Assembly (NCBI RefSeq): GCF_004028155.1 | Contig: NZ_SBII01000002.1 | Location: 1-64,000, forward strand | Direction: 5' to 3' | Length of the DNA stretch: 64,000 bases | Source: Flavobacterium cerinum | Lineage (GTDB): Bacteria > Bacteroidota > Bacteroidia > Flavobacteriales > Flavobacteriaceae | Shown: in pieces, positions 1 to 8,937 of the stretch | How the letters are laid out: every line of letters starts with the position of its first letter | Position numbering within the stretch: the stretch's first letter is position 1 | Position numbers and translations under genes: made by a program | Notes under the pieces: generated by a model | Seen by the model: the letters and a program-made list of their open reading frames with translations, nothing else | The model's database searches: none | Told to the model about the DNA's origin: nothing

Positions 1-71
1 GAACAGAGTAGTTAAGCCCGCCTGCGCAGATGGTACTGCAATTTGTGGGAGAGTATGTCATCGCCTTTCTT
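1..71 (+). rRNA. rrf: 5S ribosomal RNA, 3' end only (cut by the window edge)
   Basis: The first ~70 bases match the conserved 3' half of a bacterial 5S rRNA: a GAACAGAGTAGTTAAGCCC block followed by the GTGGGAGAGTA-type helix strand and a closing pyrimidine end. The 5' part lies outside the window. A hairpin terminator follows immediately, so this is the end of an rRNA operon. One base differs from the usual GAGAAGTTAAGCCC form. The exact 3' end is estimated. Confidence 0.85.
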
Positions 72-74
72 TTG

Positions 75-108
75 AAAACCCTATCAGAAATGATAGGGTT
101 TTTTGTTT
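75..108 (+). terminator. Intrinsic terminator of the rRNA operon
   Basis: Stem AAAACCCTATCA (75-86) pairs with TGATAGGGTTTT (91-102) around a GAAA loop, followed by a T-rich tract. It lies just after the 5S rRNA. Confidence 0.85.
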
Positions 109-599
109 TATAACAAATCCAATACAACAAACCAAACCATCCCAAACTCTACTTTCTTTAAACAGCCTTTGTCCAAAACAAAGCTGTTGGTGGTTATAAT
201 AAATCTGAAATTAAAATACAGATGGACCTAGGTGTCAGTTCTCAATTTAGCACAGACTTGGTTGGAGATTTATGTGTATAGAAAATTGTCTTCTATCAAA
301 TCTTAATAAAGTTTCTATTACTAGAATAGTTACCAAATAAATTACAAATTAAGCCTATTCCTGAAAACAGAAAGGCTGTATTTGATTGAATTTAAGGTAA
401 CAAGTGATTTTTATATTTTAATCAAATACTGTGGAAATTCCACACATGTGTGTAGAATTCCACACATTCTACAAAAAAATTGATGTTGTGATTTATTTTT
501 AACAGGCTTTAAACTAGTGGTTTACTGGTTTTGTTACTTTGTTGATTGTTTTGGTATGATTATTTCATATTGTTTATGTATCTAACAGATGACATTTAA
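109..599. other. Intergenic region between the rRNA operon and the small exported-protein gene
   Basis: No open frame here looks real. The stretch is AT-rich. It contains the tandem dyad sites at 430-466 and, at 552-566, a TGGTATG-N4-TTTC sequence that is a poor match to a sigma-54 -24/-12 promoter (the -12 GC is TC). Nothing else is recognisable. Confidence 0.5.
430..466. promoter_or_regulatory. Two tandem TGTGGAATTCCACA-type dyads (candidate regulator-binding sites)
   Basis: Site 1 (430-444) has perfect arms TGTGGAA/TTCCACA around one base. Site 2 (about 451-466) is GTGTaGAATTCcACAC, a palindrome with one mismatched pair. The centres are about 22 bp apart, two helical turns. They lie about 130-170 bp upstream of the gene at 603 and about 580 bp upstream of a sigma-54 activator gene. 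Tandem dyads at such a distance are typical of NtrC-family enhancer sites, but the assignment to that regulator is inference. Confidence 0.45.
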
Positions 600-602
600 A
601 TG

Positions 603-905
603 ATGAAAAATTTATTCTTAGCCGCAACATTAGTATTAGCCCTATCTTTAAATGCATCGAGCCACAAGGTTGTAAATAATGTATCAGTTATAACTCTTGA
701 TCAAGAGAAAGAATATAAAAAAGTAGAAACGTCTCAAGTGCCTACAGAAGTATTAAAACAAGCAGGAGCAAAATATGCAGGTTATGCACTTATTGAAGCA
801 CATGTAGCAGGAGACGGAGAATACAAACTAGTTTTATCTAAAGATGGTAAATCATTAAAAGTTTACTTTAAAGGTACTGGTGAATTTGTAAAAGAAGAAG
901 CTTAA
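603..905 (+). CDS. Small exported protein of unknown function
   Basis: About 100 residues, beginning with a Sec signal peptide (MKNLFLAATLVLALSLNASS), so it is probably periplasmic. The start is set at the second of two adjacent ATG codons (603 rather than 600) because the signal peptide then has the usual MK start. The mature part alternates short beta-like and charged stretches and ends with a segment resembling the repeat of PepSY-like or beta-lactamase-inhibitor-like small proteins; that likeness is weak. It is a single-gene unit closed by its own terminator. Tandem dyads lie upstream and a sigma-54 activator gene lies downstream, so it could be that regulator's target. Real gene; function unknown. 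Confidence 0.75.
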   Translation: MKNLFLAATLVLALSLNASSHKVVNNVSVITLDQEKEYKKVETSQVPTEVLKQAGAKYAGYALIEAHVAGDGEYKLVLSKDGKSLKVYFKGTGEFVKEEA

Positions 906-953
906 TAAGCAAACAATATATAGTAAGGTGATTGAAGAATTTATTCTTCGGTG

Positions 954-984
954 AAAGGAGACGGAAGCGTCTCCTTTTGTTTTT
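954..984 (+). terminator. Intrinsic terminator after the small exported-protein gene
   Basis: Arms AAAGGAGACG (954-963) and CGTCTCCTTT (968-977) around GAAG, followed by TTGTTTTTT. Confidence 0.85.
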
Positions 985-1040
985 TATTAACATGCTGTAT
1001 TGGCTAAAACCCTTACATTTGTAGATATTATTTATTCCTG

Positions 1041-2387
1041 ATGAGTTCTAAAATCCTAGTTATTGATGACGATACTGCTTTTTGCGTAATGCTTAAAACC
1101 TTTCTCCAAAAGAAGGGTTTTGAAGTTATAAATGCGTTTAATTGTCTGGAGGCAGAGGAAGAGATCAGGAAGCAGGTTTTTGATATTGTTTTAACTGATT
1201 TAAGATTGCCGGATGGTGACGGACTGCAAATACTTAGATTAGTTAAAGAAACGTCACTAGTGACGCAGGTTATACTCATGACAGGGTATACGGATATTAA
1301 GACAGCCGTTAATGCTATTAAAATGGGTGCTTTCGATTATGTGGGTAAACCTATTAATCCTGATGAAATTCTTCATACGATAGGATTGGCACTTGATAAA
1401 AAAGCAGCAAAAGAAACGGTACCCACTACTAAGAAAGCTACTAAACCATCAACATCTTCTACAGTCTCTTTTGTAAAAGGAATCAGTACAGATTCTTCAA
1501 GACTTCATGAACATATAGATCTTGTAGCACCTACAAATATGTCGGTACTTATAATAGGAGATAGTGGTACGGGAAAAGAATATATAGCACAATCTATCCA
1601 TTTATTAAGCAAAAGGGCAGATAAACCCTTCATAGCTGTAGATTGCGGTGCTATACCAAAGGAATTGGCATCCAGTGAATTCTTCGGACATATCAAAGGA
1701 TCTTTTACCGGGGCGGTTACTGATAAAACCGGTCATTTTGAAGCGGCTAATGGTGGGACACTATTTTTAGATGAAGTGGGTAATCTTTCTTATGAGGTTC
1801 AGGTGCAGCTTTTACGTGCGCTTCAGGAAAGAAAAATAAAACCTGTGGGTAGTAATCATGAAATACAAGTGGATATTCGTGTTATAGCTGCTACAAATGA
1901 AGATTTAACTGAAGCGGTTAAAAGAGGCGATTTTAGAGAAGACCTTTACCATAGGCTGAATGAATTCTGTATAAAAGCACCACGTTTGTCTGAAAGGAAA
2001 CAGGATATTATGATCTTTGCTAATCATTTTCTGGCAATGGCAAATGATGATCTTGAAAAAGAAGTTGAAGGCTTTGACCAGGACGTAACTGATTTGTTTA
2101 AAAGTTATGACTGGCCGGGCAATTTGAGAGAGATGAAGAACATCATAAAACGCTCTGTGCTTCTTGCAAAATCGAACATGATTAATATAGATGTGCTGCC
2201 ACATGAAATGCAGGATGTTGTTCTTATGGGGACCTCTCTTGCGGGTTATTCTAAGAATGATGAAGAGCAGGCAATAAGGCAAGCATTAGAAAAGGCAAAT
2301 TACAATAAGTCTAAAGCAGCAATTCTGCTTAATATTGACAGGAAAACATTATATAATAAATTAAAGCTTTATAATATAGATCTTTAG
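1041..2387 (+). CDS. NtrC-family sigma-54-dependent response regulator
   Basis: A 448-residue response regulator with three standard domains. The receiver (~1-120) has the acidic pocket IDDD, phospho-acceptor Asp53 (LTDLRLP), Thr81 and Lys103. The AAA+ ATPase (~143-375) has Walker A GDSGTGKE (173-180), the sigma-54-contacting loop GSFTGA (220-225) and Walker B LFLDE (241-245). The C-terminal Fis-type HTH ends in RKTLYNKL. The family hydrolyses ATP to open promoters held by sigma-54 RNA polymerase. The gene ends inside the last codons of the convergent hybrid histidine kinase (4-nt overlap), its probable partner. A TACATTTG -7-like element lies at 1014-1021, but no good -33 element was seen. 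Function within the family is secure; its targets are unknown. Confidence 0.93.
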   Translation: MSSKILVIDDDTAFCVMLKTFLQKKGFEVINAFNCLEAEEEIRKQVFDIVLTDLRLPDGDGLQILRLVKETSLVTQVILMTGYTDIKTAVNAIKMGAFDYVGKPINPDEILHTIGLALDKKAAKETVPTTKKATKPSTSSTVSFVKGISTDSSRLHEHIDLVAPTNMSVLIIGDSGTGKEYIAQSIHLLSKRADKPFIAVDCGAIPKELASSEFFGHIKGSFTGAVTDKTGHFEAANGGTLFLDEVGNLSYEVQVQLLRALQERKIKPVGSNHEIQVDIRVIAATNEDLTEAVKRGDFREDLYHRLNEFCIKAPRLSERKQDIMIFANHFLAMANDDLEKEVEGFDQDVTDLFKSYDWPGNLREMKNIIKRSVLLAKSNMINIDVLPHEMQDVVLMGTSLAGYSKNDEEQAIRQALEKANYNKSKAAILLNIDRKTLYNKLKLYNIDL

Positions 2388-4804
2388 GCTACCTCTTTTT
2401 TAAGTAAGCTGCATAAGTTTTCCATTTGTGTAATAATACCAGCTACATAATTTTCCATTTGTTCCCAATTCATATCTATTGTTCTGTCTTCTAAAGGCAT
2501 AAGTTGTTTGGCGATACTATATACCTCCATTTGTTTAAGCATAGGTATCATCTTATGGGCAGTTTCGGCAATTTTCTGCTCATCTTTGCTTTTCACAGCT
2601 TCTTTTAATACATTACAGTTATCTGCCGCGCTATCAACAAATGTATCTACTATTGTTCTTAGTGAATCTGGATCGTTATTTGTAAACTGAGAAAGGCTTC
2701 TAAGATTAAAAAGTGAAGCATTTTCGTTATTCTTCTCAATATGGTTTATTTGTCTTACTAACTTTTTGCCACAAACAACCTGTGATATTAAATCCAGTAA
2801 TTGTTCTAATTGGATAGGTTTTGTATGGTGTGTTGTAAACCCTCCGTCGATAAAATCTGTTGCAGTTAGATCCCTTTTTCCTGAAAGAGCAATTACAGGT
2901 AATGATTTTATTTCTATTCTTGAATGATTACGAATTAGTTTTACTAACTCAAAACCATCTATAACCGGCATTTGAATATCAGAAAGAATCAGGTCGAAGG
3001 ATTCATTTTCCAATATTGAAATTACTGCCCCGGAATTAATTTCAGTTCGAATGATCATAGGATAATTAACCAGAAGCTCTTTCATTAGAGTAAGCTGCAT
3101 TGCATCATCGTCGATTATAAGTATTTTTTTATCTTTTAATTCAGGGTGTAACTCATCTTTATGGTCATTTACTAGTTCTGAATCTTTAAAGCTGTTTAAA
3201 GCCGGTATACACGGAATTATGATCGTGAATATTGATCCTTGGCCTTCTTCACTTTCTAATATAATTTCTCCACCTAAAAGCTCCAGTATTTTTTTTGATA
3301 TCGTAAGACCCAGTCCTGTACCTCCAAATTTTTTCTCAATACCTGAGTGTGCCTGAGTGAACTCTTTAAATACATCTGCATGTTTTTCTTTAGCAATTCC
3401 AATACCGGTATCCAGCACACAAATGTGAATGCTGTCATTCTCAATTTTACCAGTAACCTCTACAGATCCTTCCGGCGTAAACTTTATGGCATTGCTTATA
3501 AGGTTAGTAAGAACCTGCTTAATTCGGTAAGGGTCAGATATAAAGTTACCATTTAGTTCATCGTCAATATCCCAGTTAAGCTCAATGCTTTTATTTAGTG
3601 CCATTGGCTCTAATGTCTTACAGGTATTTTCAATAACATTTTTAATATTAAAGCTGATTTTTTCTATGGATATCCTATTGTTCTCTAACTTCGAGAAATC
3701 GAGAAGGTCGTTTACAAGTTTTAGAATGTAATTAGCCGATTCTTTTATATTACTTAAGTATTGCTTTTGTTTGGGTGTAACGTCGGAATCTTTAAGAAGA
3801 TCATGGAAACCAATGATGCTGCCTAGTGGAGTTTGCAGGTCATGTGTAACTGTTGCCATAAGCATAGTCTTTGTTCTAAGAAGCTCTTCATTTTCATGGT
3901 TTAAAAGTTCCAATTGCTTACGGTAATTTTGCTGTGTGGTAAGGTCACGAATTATTATCCATGCAAAAATGATAAGGAACAAAAGGGTAATGGCTCCTAT
4001 CCAGGCAATGGTTTTAATAGTTTTTTGAATACCAGCCTCAGACTCTTTAATTTTTGTATAGGATTTTTGACGGATTTCTTTGTCTACTGAAATTAAAATT
4101 GCCCGTAACTGATCGGATATAATACTGTTTTCTTCAAGGAGTTTTTGCTCTTTTCGAAATAGTATATATTTAAGCCTATTGTCTTTATCTAATAGGTTTG
4201 AAAGAACCTTATCAAACGCCATTGCAAGCGAATCATTAGATACCTGTAGTTTGCTGAGTGAATCCCTGACTTTTGGAGAAAGAAGGGAATTTACTGTTTT
4301 TTGCCACTGATGGCGTTTTGTAAGCTGTACTGGTTTTACCTTACTCTTGATAGAATCTTTAACATTATAGACTCCTTCAATGGCGTCACTGTAAGTATTA
4401 CCTATTCCATTTTTTTTTCTAAACGTAATAATTTCTGTAATACTGTTTCTTTTTTTGGTAAGAAGTCGCTGTATAGAGTCAAACTGGGGTACTTGGTGTT
4501 TGTCAACATTTTTTTTAATGTCGTCAATTTCCAGTTGGATGCTATCTATTAACTGATTGTATTTATTAAAATCTGCTGTTGAGCCTGTTAATATAGAGAT
4601 CCTGCCGATAGCTTCCGATGCATATAAATTTGCAATGGTATTACTTATGCCAATGATCTTTTTATGATCTTCCTTATTTTGACCGGGTAATGCAATTTTT
4701 AAGATTTCGCTGTATACTACCCAAACAGATAATACAGCCATAGCGAATAGTAAGATATATCCCGCTACAACTTTATATTTAACAGATTTTGGTTTGTGTC
4801 CCAT
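2384..4804 (-). CDS. Hybrid sensor histidine kinase (HisKA-HATPase-REC-Hpt)
   Basis: An 806-residue inner-membrane sensor. Transmembrane segments lie at ~12-31 and ~265-285 and enclose a ~230-residue helical periplasmic sensor domain. A coiled coil leads to HisKA with phospho-acceptor His321 (VTHDLQTPLG), then HATPase_c with N, G1 (DTGIGIA) and G2 (GGTGLGL) boxes. A receiver follows (LSDIQMP, with K in HTKP), then a C-terminal Hpt domain with AETAHKMIP. This is a full internal phosphorelay. It is convergent with, and overlaps by 4 nt, the sigma-54 response regulator at 1041-2387, so the two probably work together. The signal sensed is not readable. Confidence 0.92.
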   Translation of the reverse strand: MGHKPKSVKYKVVAGYILLFAMAVLSVWVVYSEILKIALPGQNKEDHKKIIGISNTIANLYASEAIGRISILTGSTADFNKYNQLIDSIQLEIDDIKKNVDKHQVPQFDSIQRLLTKKRNSITEIITFRKKNGIGNTYSDAIEGVYNVKDSIKSKVKPVQLTKRHQWQKTVNSLLSPKVRDSLSKLQVSNDSLAMAFDKVLSNLLDKDNRLKYILFRKEQKLLEENSIISDQLRAILISVDKEIRQKSYTKIKESEAGIQKTIKTIAWIGAITLLFLIIFAWIIIRDLTTQQNYRKQLELLNHENEELLRTKTMLMATVTHDLQTPLGSIIGFHDLLKDSDVTPKQKQYLSNIKESANYILKLVNDLLDFSKLENNRISIEKISFNIKNVIENTCKTLEPMALNKSIELNWDIDDELNGNFISDPYRIKQVLTNLISNAIKFTPEGSVEVTGKIENDSIHICVLDTGIGIAKEKHADVFKEFTQAHSGIEKKFGGTGLGLTISKKILELLGGEIILESEEGQGSIFTIIIPCIPALNSFKDSELVNDHKDELHPELKDKKILIIDDDAMQLTLMKELLVNYPMIIRTEINSGAVISILENESFDLILSDIQMPVIDGFELVKLIRNHSRIEIKSLPVIALSGKRDLTATDFIDGGFTTHHTKPIQLEQLLDLISQVVCGKKLVRQINHIEKNNENASLFNLRSLSQFTNNDPDSLRTIVDTFVDSAADNCNVLKEAVKSKDEQKIAETAHKMIPMLKQMEVYSIAKQLMPLEDRTIDMNWEQMENYVAGIITQMENLCSLLKKEVA

Positions 4805-4884
4805 CAGATAAAAATAGTGATTTTTATTATCTTAATGAAACGGTATAAAAAGCTTTAAAGTATGTGTAAAATATGCTATTGCCA

Positions 4885-5226
4885 TTAACTTCTTACCATA
4901 ACTCTTAAAAAGCTTACCTCGTCTTTTAGGTGTTGAATTTCTGATCGAAGGCTTTCTACAAGTATATCATATACTTCTTTATTAGCATTACTGAAATTAG
5001 GCTGTTCTTCATCTTGTATCTCGCTCATTATTTCACTAAATAGGTAGGAAATATTCACGTTAAGGATACGCACTATTTTTAAAAGTTTAACCACATTAAG
5101 TCTGCGGTCATCTTTTTCAAGACGTCCGTAGTTACTTTGGGTAACATCAAGCTGATGCGCCATTGTTTCTTGTGTAATACCTTTTTCTTCTCTTAGTTTC
5201 TTAATTCTTTGACCGATAATATTCAT
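4885..5226 (-). CDS. XRE-family helix-turn-helix regulator
   Basis: A 113-residue DNA-binding protein. Residues ~4-60 form a Cro/C1-type HTH (IKKLREEKGITQETMAHQL, then QSNYGRLEKDDR). The C-terminal ~40 residues are predicted to form a short coiled coil (EVYDILVESLRSEIQHLKDEV), likely for dimerisation. It is a lone gene between the hybrid kinase and a 600-bp gap. Start at 5226 chosen because MNIIGQRIKKLRE is the usual N terminus of such proteins. Targets are unknown; autoregulation is common in the family but no clear operator was seen upstream. Confidence 0.85.
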   Translation of the reverse strand: MNIIGQRIKKLREEKGITQETMAHQLDVTQSNYGRLEKDDRRLNVVKLLKIVRILNVNISYLFSEIMSEIQDEEQPNFSNANKEVYDILVESLRSEIQHLKDEVSFLRVMVRS

Positions 5227-5832
5227 AGTATTTAGAAATTTGTTATTCCTCTAGCGTTTAATGACTAAAGTTATAAGTGTTATTAAAGTATTTTTTTTGG
5301 GCTTTGTTTTATTAATTCATTATTAGCGGCTAAAAAATCACATTATATAACTGTATGATAAATCTGAGGATAAATCCCCTCCGCTATTTTTAATAAAAAT
5401 AGAAAAGAAGGACGGCTACTAAAAAGCATTGGTCAAAAACTCGATATAATGCATTTTTTTACCGTCAATGAGTAGATAAAATATAATTATATATCTATTT
5501 TTTAATAGTTATAATTTAATTAACTAAAATATTTTGCATTAAAGGAAGAAAAGCGATAAGGGAGATGCATTACATTATACAGTTAGGACGGCTTTAAATT
5601 AATAGAGAATATCAATGAGTTCGATTTTATTATTGATGTAGTCTATAATCTGTTGGAAAATAGTGTAATGTGTGTGTTTCTATTTAGAAATGAAATCATA
5701 GTCTGCTTTTCTTTTATGGAGTAACAGGACTAGTATTCTAGTTGTAATAAGGCTGATATTTATTGTAATAATGAATAATAGGGCCAAAATAGATATTCAT
5801 TATTCGCCTTTTTAGAAGGGTAAGTATAAAGT
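5227..5832. other. Long AT-rich intergenic region without a recognisable gene
   Basis: About 600 bp between the divergently placed XRE gene and the terminator of the acyl-CoA dehydrogenase gene. All frames are short and interrupted. Two short copies of GGACGGCT occur (near 5410 and 5586), too little to name. Nothing else was seen. Confidence 0.5.
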
Positions 5833-5858
5833 ATAAAAAAACCCGCCGAAGCGGGTTT
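5833..5858 (-). terminator. Intrinsic terminator of the acyl-CoA dehydrogenase gene
   Basis: Stem AAACCCGC (5839-5846)/GCGGGTTT (5851-5858) with a CGAA loop. Read on the minus strand it is followed by a run of T residues (the A run at 5834-5841). It ends 4 bp from the stop codon of the gene. Confidence 0.85.
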
Positions 5859-5862
5859 AAAT

Positions 5863-7005
5863 TTATTGAGAGATGATTGATCTTGAAATTACAATTTTTT
5901 GTATTTCTGAAGTTCCTTCATATATCTGTGTAATTTTTGCATCACGCATAAAACGCTCAACATGGTACTCTTTTACATAACCGTTACCGCCATGTATTTG
6001 TACTGCTTCAACAGCTGTATCCATTGCTACCTGAGAAGCAAATAGTTTTGCCATTGCACCACTTAGGTCATAGTTATTATGGTTGTCTTTATCCCAAGCA
6101 GCTTTCATGCAAAGATGACGGGCAGCTTCGATATTAACAGCCATATCTGCAAGTTTAAATGCAATAGCCTGATGGTTGCAGATCTCTGTGCCAAAAGCTT
6201 TTCTTTCTTTAGAGTATTTAAGAGCAAGCTCGTATGCGCCAGAAGCTATTCCTAGTGCCTGAGAAGCGATCCCGATTCTACCGCCTGCAAGAGTTTTCAT
6301 TGCAAATTTAAAACCAAACCCATCTTCACCAATTCTATTTTCCTTAGGAACCTTAACGTCTGTAAACATTAAAGAATGTGTATCAGATCCACGGATACCT
6401 AATTTTTGTTCTTTTGGACCAATTTCAAAGCCCGGCATAGTTTTTTCAAGGATCAAAGCATTGATACCTCTATGTTTTTTATCTACATCAGTTTGGGCTA
6501 TAACAATGTAAAAATCGGCAGTGCTGCCGTTTGTTATCCAGTTTTTTGTACCATTAACAATGTAATGGTCTCCCATATCTATAGCTGTTGTTCTTTGCGA
6601 TGTTGCATCACTTCCTGCTTCCGGTTCAGAAAGACAGAAAGCACCAATGATCTCACCTGTAGCTAAACGGGAAAGGTATTTTTCTTTTTGTTCCTCAGAA
6701 CCAAAGGTTTGAAGACCCCAGCATACAAGTGAATTATTTACTGACATAACTACTGAAGCAGAAGCGTCAACTTTTGATATTTCTTCCATAGCCAGTACAT
6801 AAGAAATGGTGTCAAGGCCGCTTCCCCCATATTTAGGGTCAACCATCATACCAAGAAATCCAAGTTCACCCATTTTTTTAATTTGTTCTGTTGGGAAAAT
6901 TTGTTTCTCGTCTCTTTCAATAACACCCGGAAGTAGTTCAGCCTGAGCGAAATCACGCGCAGCCTTTTGAATCATCAGATGTTCTTCAGTTAGTTTAAAG
7001 TCCAT
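5863..7005 (-). CDS. Acyl-CoA dehydrogenase (short-chain/butyryl type)
   Basis: A 380-residue FAD flavoenzyme that oxidises acyl-CoA to trans-2-enoyl-CoA in fatty-acid or branched-chain amino-acid catabolism; cytosolic homotetramer in this family. All three domains are complete: helical N-terminal (DFKLTEEHLMIQKAARDFA), central beta (CLSEPEAGSDA, WITNG), and C-terminal helical with RKAFG and IHGGNGY. The catalytic base is Glu363 in IYEGTSEIQ, the short-chain-type position. It is monocistronic, with its own promoter (7040-7070) and terminator. The length is standard. Chain-length specificity cannot be read with certainty. Confidence 0.95.
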   Translation of the reverse strand: MDFKLTEEHLMIQKAARDFAQAELLPGVIERDEKQIFPTEQIKKMGELGFLGMMVDPKYGGSGLDTISYVLAMEEISKVDASASVVMSVNNSLVCWGLQTFGSEEQKEKYLSRLATGEIIGAFCLSEPEAGSDATSQRTTAIDMGDHYIVNGTKNWITNGSTADFYIVIAQTDVDKKHRGINALILEKTMPGFEIGPKEQKLGIRGSDTHSLMFTDVKVPKENRIGEDGFGFKFAMKTLAGGRIGIASQALGIASGAYELALKYSKERKAFGTEICNHQAIAFKLADMAVNIEAARHLCMKAAWDKDNHNNYDLSGAMAKLFASQVAMDTAVEAVQIHGGNGYVKEYHVERFMRDAKITQIYEGTSEIQKIVISRSIISQ

Positions 7006-7039
7006 AATTGTTAAATTATATTTTTTGTTTTATTGCGCC

Positions 7040-7070
7040 CAAATGTAGCTATTTATTGTGAATTTTTCAA
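7040..7070 (-). promoter_or_regulatory. Bacteroidota-type promoter for the acyl-CoA dehydrogenase gene
   Basis: On the minus strand, a TTG (7068-7070) is followed after 20 nt by TACATTTG (7040-7047), matching the Bacteroidota TTTG-N19-TAnnTTTG form. The expected start of transcription is ~28 nt before the start codon. Confidence 0.6.
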
Positions 7071-7093
7071 TACGATTTTGTAATTTTAGCCTC

Positions 7094-8164
7094 ATGATTA
7101 AGGAAAACTATAACGTTATAGGAGTAATGTCTGGAACTTCGCTGGATGGAGTAGATTTGGCACATATTGAATTTGATTTTAAAAAGGGTATTTGGAGTTT
7201 TATAATTAAAGAGGCTGAAACAGTCCCTTATTCTGCAGATTGGATTAAAAAATTGAAAGAGGCTGTGGATTATAATGAAAATCAGTTAAGTACATTCAAT
7301 GATGAGTATACCGTATTATTAGGCGGTATCATAAGAGCATTTATTGACAAGTACTCTGTTGTACAACTTGATGCAGTTTGTTCTCATGGGCATACCATAC
7401 TGCACCAGCCTCAAAACGGTTTTACCTTACAAATAGGGAATCTGCCTAAAATTGCTTCTATTATAAAGGAGAGGGTTGTTTGCGATTTTAGAGTTCAGGA
7501 TGTAAAACTAGGAGGGCAGGGCGCGCCTTTAGTTCCTATTGGTGACAGGATATTGTTTGGTAAGTACAATTATTGTCTTAACCTGGGAGGATTCTCTAAT
7601 ATCTCCTTTGAAGAGAATGGAAATCGTATTGCCTTTGATATATGTCCGGTAAATACGGTACTAAATTTTTATGCAAATCAATTGGGCTTTGAGTATGATG
7701 CCGGCGGAGCAATTGCTTCGAGGGGTGTAATAATTAAAACACTTCTTGAAGAGCTAAATGCACTGGATTTCTATTCCATGCTATACCCTAAATCGTTAGG
7801 GTATGAATTTGTAAAAGAAGCAGTACTGCCTATGATCGAAAAGTATGCGGAGTCTGCACAAGATAAACTTGCCACATTTACAGAACATATCGCTGTACAA
7901 ATTGCTAATGTTGTTAGGAGCAAAGAGCAGGGAGAGCTGTTTGTAACAGGTGGCGGGGTATATAATGATTTCCTGATAAAGAGAATGAAAAAACTTCTTC
8001 CGGAAACACAAATTACTATACCTGACGATAAAACAATTCAGTTTAAAGAAGCTTTAATATTTGCTTTGCTGGGGGTTTTAAAATTGCGTGGTGAAATTAA
8101 TGTTTTAAGCAGTGTTACCGGAGCATCAAAAGATCATAGCTCAGGAGTTGTGTTTGAGGATTAA
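7094..8164 (+). CDS. anmK: Anhydro-N-acetylmuramic acid kinase
   Basis: A 356-residue ASKHA-fold sugar kinase that phosphorylates and opens 1,6-anhydro-MurNAc in cell-wall recycling. The N-terminal phosphate loop is VIGVMSGTSLDGVDLA. Further family signatures are SHGHTILHQP, LQIGNLPKIA, DFRVQDVKLGGQGAPLVP, NLGGFSNIS, FDICPVNTVLN and the C-terminal VTGGGVYNDFL. The frame is open back to 7058, but the Met at 7094 (MIKENYNVIGVMSG) gives the family's usual N terminus. It is divergent from the acyl-CoA dehydrogenase gene, and its last codon overlaps the convergent response regulator gene by 4 nt. Confidence 0.95.
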   Translation: MIKENYNVIGVMSGTSLDGVDLAHIEFDFKKGIWSFIIKEAETVPYSADWIKKLKEAVDYNENQLSTFNDEYTVLLGGIIRAFIDKYSVVQLDAVCSHGHTILHQPQNGFTLQIGNLPKIASIIKERVVCDFRVQDVKLGGQGAPLVPIGDRILFGKYNYCLNLGGFSNISFEENGNRIAFDICPVNTVLNFYANQLGFEYDAGGAIASRGVIIKTLLEELNALDFYSMLYPKSLGYEFVKEAVLPMIEKYAESAQDKLATFTEHIAVQIANVVRSKEQGELFVTGGGVYNDFLIKRMKKLLPETQITIPDDKTIQFKEALIFALLGVLKLRGEINVLSSVTGASKDHSSGVVFED

Positions 8165-8838
8165 AGGATCCCCATTTTTTTAATGGCTTCAATAAGTTCA
8201 TGGTCATCTCCACCTTTACCCTGAAGCAGCATGTTTTTCATTTGTGCTTTTCTCTTTTCTATAGCACTCAGTGATAAGGGTACATAATTAGGTATGTTCT
8301 TAGTAAGTATTCCTTCAGACAGGCGCATTAGTATCTGCTTGTCATAGCTGTCAAGTTTATAGTTGTCGAATACTTTGTCTTTAAGCGATTTTACGATCTT
8401 GTTACTTAAATAAGTATCCCCTGAAAATATAATTTTAAAGGCATTAAGAAATTCATCGATATCAATATCGCTTTTGCATAAAATACCTTGCGGATTAATT
8501 TCTTTGATAAGGCGGTCTACCAATGCAGCCTCACTGTGCATGGTAAGAATGATGATCACACAGTTAGGGATTGTGTTTCGTAAAAGCACACCGAGATCTA
8601 ATCCTGAAAAAATATTTTTATCAGGATAAGGTGGTAAACTTAAGTCTAAATAGGCTACATCAAATACAGTTCCGCCATTTTGCGAATGCGTAATTAAGTT
8701 GTAAGCCTGTTCACAATCCAATGCTTTCGTGAATATAAGATTGTGACTTTCAAATTCTTCTTCAGACAGTACATTGATATATCCGTTAACCGTCATGGGA
8801 TGATCATCGACGATTAATATATTTAAATCCTCTTTCAT
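8161..8838 (-). CDS. Response regulator with C-terminal HTH
   Basis: A 225-residue protein. The receiver domain (~5-130) has the acidic pair VDDHP, phospho-acceptor Asp in YLDLSLPPY with a short insertion after it, LTMHS, and Lys in LCKSD. The C-terminal ~60 residues (YDKQILMRLSEGILTKNIPNYVPLSLSAIEKRKAQMKNML) have the spacing of a LuxR/NarL-type HTH. Such regulators partner HisKA_3 kinases, and one of that type lies at 10110-12149, so pairing is possible but unproven. It is divergent from a LytTR regulator across a 99-bp gap containing a 17-bp palindrome. Confidence 0.88.
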   Translation of the reverse strand: MKEDLNILIVDDHPMTVNGYINVLSEEEFESHNLIFTKALDCEQAYNLITHSQNGGTVFDVAYLDLSLPPYPDKNIFSGLDLGVLLRNTIPNCVIIILTMHSEAALVDRLIKEINPQGILCKSDIDIDEFLNAFKIIFSGDTYLSNKIVKSLKDKVFDNYKLDSYDKQILMRLSEGILTKNIPNYVPLSLSAIEKRKAQMKNMLLQGKGGDDHELIEAIKKMGIL

Positions 8839-8870
8839 AGAAACTACTATAATAACAAAATTAACAAAAA

Positions 8871-8887
8871 TTACGGTTTAACCGTAA
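8871..8887. promoter_or_regulatory. 17-bp palindrome between divergent regulator genes
   Basis: Arms TTACGGTT and AACCGTAA are perfect, separated by one T. The site lies midway in the 99-bp gap between the two divergent response regulator genes, so one protein could control both. Which regulator binds is unknown. Confidence 0.5.
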
Positions 8888-8937
8888 AATTACCAAATCA
8901 AATATATTTAAATTGCGCAAATTTTCTTTAACAATTA

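Noticed and set aside
552..566. Sigma-54 promoter before the gene at 603
   Set aside because: The -12 element lacks GC (TTTC), so the match is too weak to list as a feature; kept only in the related finding.
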